From NCBI GenBank assembly GCA_030615235.1, contig JAUWZR010000084.1:1-9654 (forward strand): a stretch of DNA of 9,654 bases, written 5' to 3'. Shown one piece after another: positions 1 through 5,803 of this stretch; the first letter of the stretch is position 1, and each line of letters begins with the position of its first letter. Below the pieces are notes generated by a model that did not search any database, was not told the DNA's origin, and saw nothing but the letters and a program-made list of their open reading frames with translations. The stretch is from Promethearchaeota archaeon. Lineage in GTDB: Archaea > Asgardarchaeota > Lokiarchaeia > Sigyniarchaeales > SOKP01. A program made the position numbers and the translations under genes.

Positions 1-114
1 GTCTATTTTATGAATACCCCTTGTGATGACGGTAATTTCATGGATTTTTGATGAGAAATGATGTAAAATGCGACTTCCTAAAAACCCTGAACCCCCAATA
101 ATAAGAATTTTCAT
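1..114 (-). CDS. NAD(P)-dependent epimerase/dehydratase family protein, N-terminal fragment
   Basis: This partial gene runs off the left edge of the window; only its first 38 codons are present, read from the ATG at 114-112. The fragment shows a classical Rossmann nucleotide-binding start. A short hydrophobic strand (residues 2-6) leads into G7-G8-S9-G10-F11-L12-G13, the GxxGxxG dinucleotide loop of extended short-chain dehydrogenases. A second strand (residues 27-31) ends in T31-R32-G33, where an Arg often signals NADP preference in sugar-nucleotide epimerase-like or CSP41-like enzymes. I see no strong Shine-Dalgarno sequence before the ATG. The substrate cannot be judged from so short a piece; it could be a nucleotide-sugar epimerase, a reductase or an atypical SDR. 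The gene lies downstream of and parallel to the tRNA-Ile gene, separated by 217 bases that hold no gene I can support. Confidence 0.72.
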   Translation of the reverse strand, partial: MKILIIGGSGFLGSRILHHFSSKIHEITVITRGIHKID

Positions 115-322
115 TTCGATCTTATTGAGAAAATCAAGTCATATCAAAAAAAGTTTTCCATCAGAATTTGATTTTCCATGGCTAAATTAAGACCTTATTA
201 TGGAAAGAGAAAAAAAAAAAGACCTATATGATTTCGTAATTTGGTAGAATTAGGCTCAAGGCTATTAAAATCAAATTAAAATATTCTAAAAACATAAATT
301 ATATCTATTTTTAAATTTAGAT

Positions 323-330
323 AAAAAAAA
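323..330 (-). terminator. Oligo-T terminator after tRNA-Ile
   Basis: On the minus strand a run of eight T starts two bases after the tRNA discriminator base. Archaeal RNA polymerase terminates on such U-rich stretches without needing a hairpin. A weak AT-only palindrome lies just beyond it (323-302). Confidence 0.55.
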
Positions 331-366
331 GTGGGACATCGGGGATTTGAACCCCGGCTCTCAGGC

Positions 367-414
367 GTCTATTGACACGATCAATTTTATATTTCTTGTC
401 TGATCGTGGGTCAC
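367..414 (-). other. 48-nt tRNA intron at the base of the anticodon loop (38/39)
   Basis: The borders are set by a bulge-helix-bulge. TTAT (420-417) pairs with ATAG (372-369, one G-T pair). The 3-nt bulges are AAG (416-414) and ACG (368-366). The intron helix continues as TGA/TCA (413-411 with 375-373) and then, after two unpaired C, as a nine-pair stem CACGATCAG/TTGATCGTG (408-400 with 384-376). Cutting after the second bulge base leaves a 7-nt loop with A37 and A38 and a complete anticodon stem. A 37/38 cut would leave C at position 38 and a worse helix, so 38/39 is preferred. Confidence 0.75.
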
Positions 415-431
415 TTATAAGACCTGCGCTT

Positions 432-458
432 GTTGGCCACGCTTGCTATAAATGGCGT
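432..458 (-). other. 27-nt tRNA intron in the D arm (between positions 21 and 22)
   Basis: Removing this segment restores a perfect D stem (GCTT/AAGC) and a normal 10-nt D loop ending in A21. The junction forms a well-shaped bulge-helix-bulge for the archaeal tRNA splicing endonuclease. TGGT (464-461) pairs with GCCA (437-434), the 5' bulge is TAA (460-458), the 3' bulge is ACA (433-431), and the intron closes with CGC/GTG (457-455 with 440-438). Cuts after the second base of each bulge give the stated ends. D-arm introns are non-canonical and need an endonuclease with relaxed position specificity. Confidence 0.72.
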
Positions 459-537
459 TAACCAGGCTAAGCAAATGTCCCCGCTCTTCAATTGAGCAGA
501 TCTCCTCATCCTAATACATAATTCGGAAAATATTGAA

Positions 538-548
538 GTTTATATATT
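538..548 (-). promoter_or_regulatory. Candidate TATA box for tRNA-Ile
   Basis: The minus strand reads AATATATAAAC here. An archaeal TATA box centred near 543 would place transcription start near 517, giving a leader of about 36 nt before the tRNA. That leader would contain a small hairpin (497-483, GCTC/GAGC) ending one base before the tRNA 5' end. It is a candidate only, because the intergenic region is very AT-rich throughout. Confidence 0.35.
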
Positions 549-689
549 AGAATCCTTTTGCTTCAATTATAAAATCTAAAAGCACAAAAACATAAAAATT
601 TTTTTATTGGTGTAATCTGTTATATTAATAATTATAATAATAAAAAGAGAATTTTCAAAAAATTCGTTAAAACAAAATAGGTGCATATA

Positions 690-1094
690 ATGGCAGAAAT
701 GCTTACAGACCTTCTAAATTCAATATACACAAGAATAGCTCAACTTGGTCAAGCAATACAAGGATTGAAAACATCTTTAGATGGTCTTAACCAAAACATT
801 GAGCAGAAAATTTCCAATTTAAACGAAAAGTTAAAAGAATTTTCTGTTGAAATAGATACAACTAAAGGCAAGCATATTGAAGTCTTAAAAGAAATTGGGG
901 AAGGCACAAAACGAGAGTTGGTCAAGATTCAGGAAGGGTTAGGGTTAGACTCGCTTGCAACATTAATATTAAATCTGGAAGAGTTTGAAAAATTATCGGG
1001 GGAAGTACTTAACCAAGATACCGTTAATTTATTACTTTCCGAAGCAATTAGTTCAGTAAAAAACATGAAAAAAGTAAACCAATCTAAAATATAA
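690..1094 (+). CDS. Small coiled-coil protein, paralogue A
   Basis: I do not recognise this family. The start is placed at the ATG at 690 rather than the in-frame GTG at 681. The reasons are that AGGTG (679-683) lies six bases before the ATG and that the protein then begins MAE like the downstream paralogue. The 134-residue product has no signal peptide and no membrane segment. Residues 5-55 form a long amphipathic helix with hydrophobic residues at heptad spacing and many Gln/Asn, a likely coiled coil. Residues 60-82 continue charged and helical. Residues 85-127 form a second, more hydrophobic helical part. The next gene has the same size and layout, and the short string TSLDG recurs near the N-terminus of both. 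This suggests tandem duplication and perhaps a heteromeric coiled coil. A cytoplasmic scaffold or adaptor role is conceivable but unproven. Confidence 0.75.
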   Translation: MAEMLTDLLNSIYTRIAQLGQAIQGLKTSLDGLNQNIEQKISNLNEKLKEFSVEIDTTKGKHIEVLKEIGEGTKRELVKIQEGLGLDSLATLILNLEEFEKLSGEVLNQDTVNLLLSEAISSVKNMKKVNQSKI

Positions 1095-1132
1095 TATAAT
1101 ACATGTATATTTTTTAAAGAGTTGAGAATGAT

Positions 1133-1555
1133 ATGGCCGAAAATTTGTTAAATAGCATGATTAATAAAATTAATCAAATTACAACATCGCTTGACGGAAC
1201 CATTGCTCAGATCACTCAAATGAGTACTGCTATTCAAAATATGTCACAGCGATTCTCTGAGGAAACGATTTCTGTTAATGAAAACATCAGACTAATAGTA
1301 GAAGTCCTAAAACAATTTCGTATGAAGTCAACTGAGAACTTACAAGAAATTTCAGACGATTTTAATGCGAAAATAAAAGAATTGTACGAAAAAAAATCTA
1401 TTGAACTTATAACTGAGGAGGAAAAAAAAGCTATTGAAGTGATAAAGCAAGCTTCTAAAGCTGTCTCTAATAATCTCTATTATGCTCAATTATTAAACAT
1501 AATTCAGTCTATAAGAGAAGAGACTAATAGGATCATCAGTAGTAAAGACCAGTAA
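1133..1555 (+). CDS. Small coiled-coil protein, paralogue B
   Basis: This is a 140-residue, all-helical protein of unknown function, paralogous to the gene just upstream. Both start MAE followed by a LLNS-type segment, carry TSLDG near the N-terminus (here residues 18-22), then a Gln/Ile-rich heptad helix (5-62), a charged middle (65-105) and a C-terminal helix (105-135) with a similar LL..I..SI pattern. No membrane segment or known catalytic motif is visible. The gene begins 38 bases after paralogue A stops. The sequence TTTAAAGAGTTGA (1113-1125) sits seven bases before the ATG, and exactly the same 13 bases precede the third gene of this group. The three genes are probably expressed together or under common control. 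Confidence 0.78.
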   Translation: MAENLLNSMINKINQITTSLDGTIAQITQMSTAIQNMSQRFSEETISVNENIRLIVEVLKQFRMKSTENLQEISDDFNAKIKELYEKKSIELITEEEKKAIEVIKQASKAVSNNLYYAQLLNIIQSIREETNRIISSKDQ

Positions 1556-1582
1556 AATGCTTAATTTTTATGATTTCGCTTG

Positions 1583-1600
1583 ATTTATATTATTATAAAA
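1583..1600 (+). promoter_or_regulatory. Candidate TATA region upstream of the TPR-like gene
   Basis: An AT-only stretch of TTTATATTATTATAAAA type ends about 23 bases before the ATG at 1623. A TATA box centred near 1588 would give a start site near 1614 and an almost leaderless mRNA. The TPR-like gene may therefore have its own promoter in addition to read-through from the paralogues. Base composition makes this weak evidence. Confidence 0.3.
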
Positions 1601-1622
1601 TAATTTAAAGAGTTGATTAATT

Positions 1623-2525
1623 ATGCCGGTGGGTAGTTTTGTGGTATTACTTCCTTTAGATGCCGATTACAAGATATTAGGTTATTATAATAAGGAGAGG
1701 AAATCTGAATTTGAAATCACAAACGATTTGTTTCTTAGACTTAATTTAGATCATTCAAAAGATGAATATAACTTATTAAAACTAAAAGAACATAGATTAT
1801 TTTCATATATATATAATTTTAAAGGAAAATTAGCACGAAAAGCTTCGGGAGTCATCATTGGATTATTACTTAATGAAAGTGATAAACCAGAAAAGCTTCG
1901 TTCTGCTTTAAAAGAAGGAGCTGAGGCGGTTGAAGTTTTAGGATTAAATATTTTAACCATGAATCCTGAAGAGTTTGAGCCGCTTTTGAAAGATATCTAC
2001 TTAGAGCATTTAGAGCCATTAGTTGATATCCTCAAGCCTGAAGCTTTAAAAGCTAGCATTATTGCAATAACGAAATTGATGTTAAGCGGGGGAAAACAAG
2101 AAAGAAAAATAGCCCAAGATTTATTGAAAAAAGTTGAAGAAGGAGAACACAGCAAAATCACAGAAAACTTTAATAATGCGAATAACGCTTTGAAAATTTT
2201 AGAATACGAGAAAGCATCGAAACTATTTAAGAGAGCTGCTGAGATTGCTGAAGAATTATATATTATCGATATTGCAGAATCGTTAAGAGAGAAAGCTAAT
2301 TTTTCGGGAGATGTCCCAAATATGGCAAAAGCAAGAGATAAATTAGTTCATGAAGCAAGAAATTTCCTAAGAGGAGAAGATTTTCATTCAGCGTATATAT
2401 CTTACAAGAAAGCTAGCGAGCTTTCTAAAAAACTCGTCGATTTTGGTAAAGAAGAAGAATACAGATTAAAATCGAAAGCACTTGAAGAATTCTATAAAGT
2501 TGATGAAAAATATAAGAAAAAATAA
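1623..2525 (+). CDS. Beta-rich N-terminal domain plus TPR/MIT-like helical protein, unknown function
   Basis: I cannot assign a family. The 300-residue product appears to be cytoplasmic. Residues 1-105 have a predicted order of two strands (4-11, 16-22), a helix (31-41), further strands (49-66, 75-83) and a helix (87-105), compatible with a longin-like fold. This is a visual guess only. Residues 115-172 are helical. From about 180 two helical hairpins follow, 181-226 and 236-275, each with the spacing of small and aromatic residues typical of TPR units (for example A-x-x-L-E-Y-E-K-A at 189-198). The second, with a third helix (275-298), could equally be an MIT-like bundle, which would be of interest given the Vps28-like gene in the same window. 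The last residues are Lys-rich. The gene is third in a group with two coiled-coil paralogues and shares their TTTAAAGAGTTGA leader motif (1604-1616). Confidence 0.75.
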   Translation: MPVGSFVVLLPLDADYKILGYYNKERKSEFEITNDLFLRLNLDHSKDEYNLLKLKEHRLFSYIYNFKGKLARKASGVIIGLLLNESDKPEKLRSALKEGAEAVEVLGLNILTMNPEEFEPLLKDIYLEHLEPLVDILKPEALKASIIAITKLMLSGGKQERKIAQDLLKKVEEGEHSKITENFNNANNALKILEYEKASKLFKRAAEIAEELYIIDIAESLREKANFSGDVPNMAKARDKLVHEARNFLRGEDFHSAYISYKKASELSKKLVDFGKEEEYRLKSKALEEFYKVDEKYKKK

Positions 2526-2542
2526 TTTTACCCATAAACACA

Positions 2543-2554
2543 TCCGAATTTATA
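2543..2554 (+). promoter_or_regulatory. Candidate BRE/TATA element for the SAM hydrolase operon
   Basis: The string CCGAATTTATAG has a purine-rich BRE-like part followed by a TATA-like TTTATA. It lies about 45 bases before the ATG, so initiation would fall roughly 20 bases upstream of the coding region. Related strings, TTCGAATTTAA, occur before the zinc-ribbon/Yip1 gene and before L34e, which is the main reason to take it seriously. Confidence 0.4.
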
Positions 2555-2597
2555 GAATTAATCATTTCTTACAATTTTTTAAAGAATTCTCTTTAAG

Positions 2598-3410
2598 ATG
2601 GCAAAAATGCATAAAAGGATTATTGGATTAATAACTGATTTCGGGGCTAAAGGACAGCATTATATTTCAAGCATAAAAGGAGTAATTTTAAAAATTAATC
2701 CCGAAATTAATATTATAGATATTGCTCATAACATAACTCCTTTCTCAATCATAGAAGCTGCATATATTATAAAAACCATATATAAGCATTATCCAAAAGA
2801 AACTGTTTTTATTATTGTAGTAGACCCTGGAGTAGGTAGTAGCCGAGAGATTCTAGGTATCGAAACAATAGATGATTATTATTTCGTCGGTCCCAATAAT
2901 GGGATTTTCTTAAATGTTCTTCCTATAACTCAAATTTCAAAATGTATTGATATTACCAATGCAGAATATTTTAATAACCCTGTATCAAATCTATTTCATG
3001 GAAGAGATATAATGGCTCCTGTTGGAGCATATATCGCTAATGGCGTTGATATAAGTACTTTCGGCATAGACTTCGATTTGAACAAAATCGCTCAGCATCC
3101 CATTGAATATAAAAAGATTTCAGATAAAGAAATAAGATGTACTATCCAATATATAGATAATTTCGGAAATATCACAACAAATATTGAAGCAACTTCTATA
3201 TCATTAGAAGAAAGCGTAATAATTAAGATTAAATTAAAGAACAAAACAGAAATTAGTGGTAAATTTGTAAATTTTTTTGAAGAAGGTTCAGATAATACCT
3301 TCTTATTTCTTGTAGGTTCAAGTGGATACCTCGAGATCTCTAAAAATCAAGGCAATGCTGCAAGCGATTTAAGTCTAAAGGTAGGAGATGTTATAACCGT
3401 TGAACTATAG
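2598..3410 (+). CDS. SAM hydrolase (SAM hydroxide adenosyltransferase, DUF62 family)
   Basis: The 270-residue product matches the archaeal and bacterial duf-62 enzymes, which hydrolyse S-adenosylmethionine to adenosine and methionine and are related to fluorinase and chlorinase. Family motifs appear in order: LITDFG (11-16), VVDPGVGSS (74-82), GPNNG (98-102), FHGRD (133-137) and a C-terminal D-x-F-G-N-x-x-T-N block near residues 187-195. The water-activating triad described for the family, Asp-Arg-His, corresponds to D76, R83 and H134. The fluorinase-specific insertion is absent, which supports hydrolysis rather than halogenation. There is no signal peptide. The gene heads a tight operon: its stop codon overlaps the Shine-Dalgarno sequence of the Nudix-NMNAT gene. 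The cellular purpose of SAM hydrolysis is not settled in the literature I know. ATG at 2607 is an alternative start. Confidence 0.92.
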   Translation: MAKMHKRIIGLITDFGAKGQHYISSIKGVILKINPEINIIDIAHNITPFSIIEAAYIIKTIYKHYPKETVFIIVVDPGVGSSREILGIETIDDYYFVGPNNGIFLNVLPITQISKCIDITNAEYFNNPVSNLFHGRDIMAPVGAYIANGVDISTFGIDFDLNKIAQHPIEYKKISDKEIRCTIQYIDNFGNITTNIEATSISLEESVIIKIKLKNKTEISGKFVNFFEEGSDNTFLFLVGSSGYLEISKNQGNAASDLSLKVGDVITVEL

Positions 3411-3415
3411 GAGGT
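3410..3415 (+). promoter_or_regulatory. Strong Shine-Dalgarno (GGAGGT) for the Nudix-NMNAT gene
   Basis: GGAGGT begins on the last base of the SAM hydrolase stop codon and lies six bases before the ATG at 3422. It is the best ribosome binding site in the window and shows that the two genes share a transcript. Confidence 0.8.
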
Positions 3416-3421
3416 AAAAGC

Positions 3422-4573
3422 ATGGATGAAGAAGTAATAGCTTGCATTTCTGATGAGAATATTAAATTTTTACACTCGGGGCAAATAGAAAAGTATGTAT
3501 TTCCTATGCATAGAAAGGAAGCTCATAAAAATGGAATAAGCCATCTCATAATTCGCTTATTTATATTCACTGTAACTCCTAATAACCAAATTTCTTATCT
3601 AGTTCAAAAACGTGGTAAAAATAAAAAAAGTTTTCCTGAGTATTATACAGACTCTGCTTCGGGGCATGTTTTATATAAAAAAAATCTAAAATTATTTGAT
3701 ATACGGGAGGAAGCAAAAAGAGAATTAGCGGAAGAATTTGGCATACTCCCAAAACACCTTGAAAAATTAATATTTTACGATTTAATTTCAGAGGAAGCTA
3801 AGGGGATAATTGAAATTGCTTATATTTTCTTAGGATTAGTTAATCACGATGTAGAATTAAACCCAAATCCAAATGAATTAGAAGTTGGTGATAGTCGTTT
3901 TTATACGAAATCTGAATTATCAGCAATATTGAAGATCGAAAAATCAGTAGATTATTCTAAAGATATTTGGAAAAAACTATTTTTAGTAGACTTAGACGAA
4001 ATTCTTAGGCTTAATACTAGCGAAAATAAGAAAATTACATCAAAAAAAAATATTGCTTTATTTCTTGGGAGATTTCAACCATTACATCATGGTCATATTT
4101 ACCTGCTTAACAAGATATTAAAATTATATAAAATAATTAAAATTGGAGTAGGAAGCTCTCAATTTTCAAAAACCAAAATAAATCCTTTTACATATGAAGA
4201 GAGAGTTAATTTTATCACATCTGCGTTAAACAAGAGAGGTATAACCTCACAAAGGTTTAGTATATATCCCATTCCCGATATTTTCAATGCAAGTAAGTGG
4301 GTAAATCATGTTGTTTCTATTGTTGGAAGCTTTGATACTATTTTTTCTAATAGCGATTGGGTTCGCCAACTTTTCCAGAATGAGGGATATACCATAGGTG
4401 AGAAAATAGGAATTTTTAAGAAAAAATATAACGCATCAAATGTTAGAAAATTAATAAACAAGGATAACAGGTATTGGACGACTTTAGTCCCAAAAGAGGT
4501 AGTAAATTTAATAAAAGACTACGATGGAATTGAACGCATCAGAATCTTATTTAATAAAGTGGAGTCAGCTTGA
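3422..4573 (+). CDS. nadM: Nudix hydrolase fused to archaeal-type NMN adenylyltransferase
   Basis: The 383-residue, two-domain enzyme starts at an ATG with a near-perfect GGAGGT (3410-3415) six bases upstream, overlapping the preceding stop. Residues 38-195 are a Nudix domain resembling the IPP-isomerase/YfcD branch. SGHV is at 80-83, and the catalytic box ends in R100-E101-L102-A-E104-E105-F-G107-I108. The spacing from the leading Gly is longer than the standard GX5E. Residues 210-383 are an archaeal NMN adenylyltransferase, which joins NMN and ATP into NAD+. The motifs are GRFQPLHHGH (216-225), GSSQFSKTK followed by NPFTYEER (244-261) and a C-terminal NASNVR (337-342) in place of the usual ISGTxIR. 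In the known bacterial NMNAT-Nudix proteins NMNAT is N-terminal; here the order is reversed. The Nudix part may hydrolyse ADP-ribose or another nucleotide; its substrate cannot be read from sequence. Confidence 0.9.
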   Translation: MDEEVIACISDENIKFLHSGQIEKYVFPMHRKEAHKNGISHLIIRLFIFTVTPNNQISYLVQKRGKNKKSFPEYYTDSASGHVLYKKNLKLFDIREEAKRELAEEFGILPKHLEKLIFYDLISEEAKGIIEIAYIFLGLVNHDVELNPNPNELEVGDSRFYTKSELSAILKIEKSVDYSKDIWKKLFLVDLDEILRLNTSENKKITSKKNIALFLGRFQPLHHGHIYLLNKILKLYKIIKIGVGSSQFSKTKINPFTYEERVNFITSALNKRGITSQRFSIYPIPDIFNASKWVNHVVSIVGSFDTIFSNSDWVRQLFQNEGYTIGEKIGIFKKKYNASNVRKLINKDNRYWTTLVPKEVVNLIKDYDGIERIRILFNKVESA

Positions 4574-5640
4574 ATAACAAGAATTATTTAGAGATCGACG
4601 GTTCTCTGGGAGAAGGAGGTGGAGCTATTTTACGCCTTAGCGCAGCTTATTCTGTTTTATTTAAAAAACCTATAGCAATAAAAAATATCCGTGCTAATAG
4701 ACCAAAGCCTGGTTTAAGGCTACAGCATCTTCTCGGATTAAAATCATTATCAGATTTATCAAATAGTACATTAAGTTCGTGTATTATTGGAACGCGAGAA
4801 TTATCGCTAACACCTAATATTAAAAACGAAGTAAAGAGTAACATCAGCTTAAATGTTAATACAGCTGCGAGTATTGGTTTGTTATTACAGCCCATTCAAA
4901 TTGCGTGTTTAGGGTTCAAAAAACCCGAAAAAATTGAGATAAAGATTAGAGGTGGTGGCACATTTGGCAAATGGGCACCAAGTTTAAATTATCTTAAAGC
5001 AGTTACCTATAAAATTTTTGAAGCATCAGGATTAAAAATCAAGATTGATATCCTTAAGCATGGATTCTATCCAAAAGGAGGAGCACAAGTAAATTGTTAT
5101 ATTTATCCCCCCCCTAAAACCTTGAATCCAATAAATTTAACAGAATTGGGTAATGTAGAAATAGTTCATGGCGATATAATTATAACAAATCAATTAAAGA
5201 GGAATCGAGACAACATTGGAATTAGAATTAGAAAAGCTATTCAACAGAAGTTAAAAAAAGACTTAGATATAGAAACAGACATCAAATTCACATGGGTAGA
5301 TTCAATTAGTCCTGGCGTAGGAGTGTCTTTATGGGCTCAATCAGACACAGGGGGAATAATTTCAACAGGTACGTTTTTAGGAGATAAAAAAACCTCATCC
5401 GAGAAGTTAGGTAATATAACAGCTCAAAAAATAATCTCCTACATCCAAAATGAAATTCCTATAGATAATTACCTTAGCGATCAATTAATTCCGTTAATGG
5501 CTTATATAGAAGAAGAATCATGTATAAAAGTATCAGAAATAACTAATCATACAAGAACGAATTTAGAGTTAACTAAACGATTTACTAAAAAAGATTATAA
5601 AATTGTTAAATTTAACAACTTCTATAAAATTCATTTTTAA
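4570..5640 (+). CDS. rtcA: RNA 3'-terminal phosphate cyclase
   Basis: The 356-residue enzyme converts an RNA 3'-phosphate to a 2',3'-cyclic phosphate via adenylylated His and RNA-AMP intermediates. Family signatures seen are DGSLGEGGGAILR (10-22), RANRPKPGLRLQH (41-53), RGGGTFGKWAP (127-137), HGFYPKGG (164-171), YLSDQL (301-306) and a C-terminal H-T-R-T-N in which H327 matches the adenylylated catalytic His of RtcA. The length is normal, as bacterial and archaeal members run about 340-360. The start is TTG at 4570, overlapping the upstream TGA as TTGA, with GGAG (4561-4564) five bases before it. Translation is therefore probably coupled to the Nudix-NMNAT gene. A non-catalytic Rcl1-like role is unlikely because the active-site His is kept. 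Confidence 0.93.
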   Translation: MNNKNYLEIDGSLGEGGGAILRLSAAYSVLFKKPIAIKNIRANRPKPGLRLQHLLGLKSLSDLSNSTLSSCIIGTRELSLTPNIKNEVKSNISLNVNTAASIGLLLQPIQIACLGFKKPEKIEIKIRGGGTFGKWAPSLNYLKAVTYKIFEASGLKIKIDILKHGFYPKGGAQVNCYIYPPPKTLNPINLTELGNVEIVHGDIIITNQLKRNRDNIGIRIRKAIQQKLKKDLDIETDIKFTWVDSISPGVGVSLWAQSDTGGIISTGTFLGDKKTSSEKLGNITAQKIISYIQNEIPIDNYLSDQLIPLMAYIEEESCIKVSEITNHTRTNLELTKRFTKKDYKIVKFNNFYKIHF

Positions 5641-5690
5641 AAATAACTTCATACGAAATGAATGCTATTACATTATCGCATCGAAAAGTG

Positions 5691-5701
5691 TTCGAATTTA
5701 A
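5691..5701 (+). promoter_or_regulatory. Candidate BRE/TATA element upstream of the Yip1-Vps28 unit
   Basis: TTCGAATTTAA occurs here and again exactly at 7410-7420 before L34e. The layout resembles an archaeal BRE followed by a TATA-like element. It lies about 100 bases before the ATG at 5804, so either the leader is long or another AT-rich element nearer the gene (for example TTTTTAAAT around 5747) is the real box. The 163-base gap between rtcA and the Yip1-like gene makes a new promoter here likely. Confidence 0.35.
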
Positions 5702-5803
5702 TTTAAAAATACCTTTAAATTCAAAAAAAACCTTACATTAAAGAAATTTTTAAATGATGATAATTATATGATTAGTATAAAAAATTAGAAGTGCTAAAAA
5801 ACC

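Larger units (their letters stand above)
332..481 (-). tRNA. tRNA-Ile (anticodon UAU) with two introns
   Basis: Read on the minus strand, the acceptor strand GGGACAT (481-475) pairs perfectly with ATGTCCC (339-333), followed by discriminator A332; CCA is not encoded. The T arm CGGGG-TTCAAAT-CCCCG (356-340) is perfect. The D stem GCTT (472-469) only pairs with AAGC (431-428) if 458-432 is removed. The anticodon stem CAGGT (426-422) pairs with GCCTG (366-362) once 414-367 is removed. The spliced molecule is 75 nt, with loop CTTATAA: U33, anticodon UAU, A37, A38. Conserved tertiary positions fit: U8, A14, G15-C48, G18G19, G26-A44, TTC and A58. The anticodon reads the Ile codon AUA. Archaea usually read AUA with a CAU tRNA modified to agmatidine, so UAU is uncommon. 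A run of eight T follows the 3' end. Exact intron borders are inferred from base pairing. Confidence 0.88.

Noticed and set aside
302..323. Palindrome TATCTA/TAGATA next to the tRNA-Ile terminator.
   Set aside because: The stem has only one G-C pair, lies in very AT-rich DNA and follows a T-run that suffices for termination.
681..689. GTG at 681 as start of the first coiled-coil gene.
   Set aside because: AGGTG, which includes this GTG, is better read as the ribosome binding site for the ATG at 690. The paralogue's MAE start supports the ATG.
690..1555. SNARE-like reading of the two coiled-coil paralogues.
   Set aside because: They have heptads and Gln residues but no membrane anchor, no clear central polar layer and no sequence match I can defend.
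5467..5487. Possible loss of the RtcA catalytic histidine, because the YLSDQL motif has Tyr where I first expected His.
   Set aside because: The adenylylated His lies further on, in the H-x-x-T-N motif. H327 is present there, so the enzyme looks active.
5694..5722. Inverted repeat GAATTTAA/TTAAATTC after rtcA, considered as a terminator.
   Set aside because: The arms are almost all A and T and no T-run follows on the plus strand; it overlaps a promoter-like element instead.
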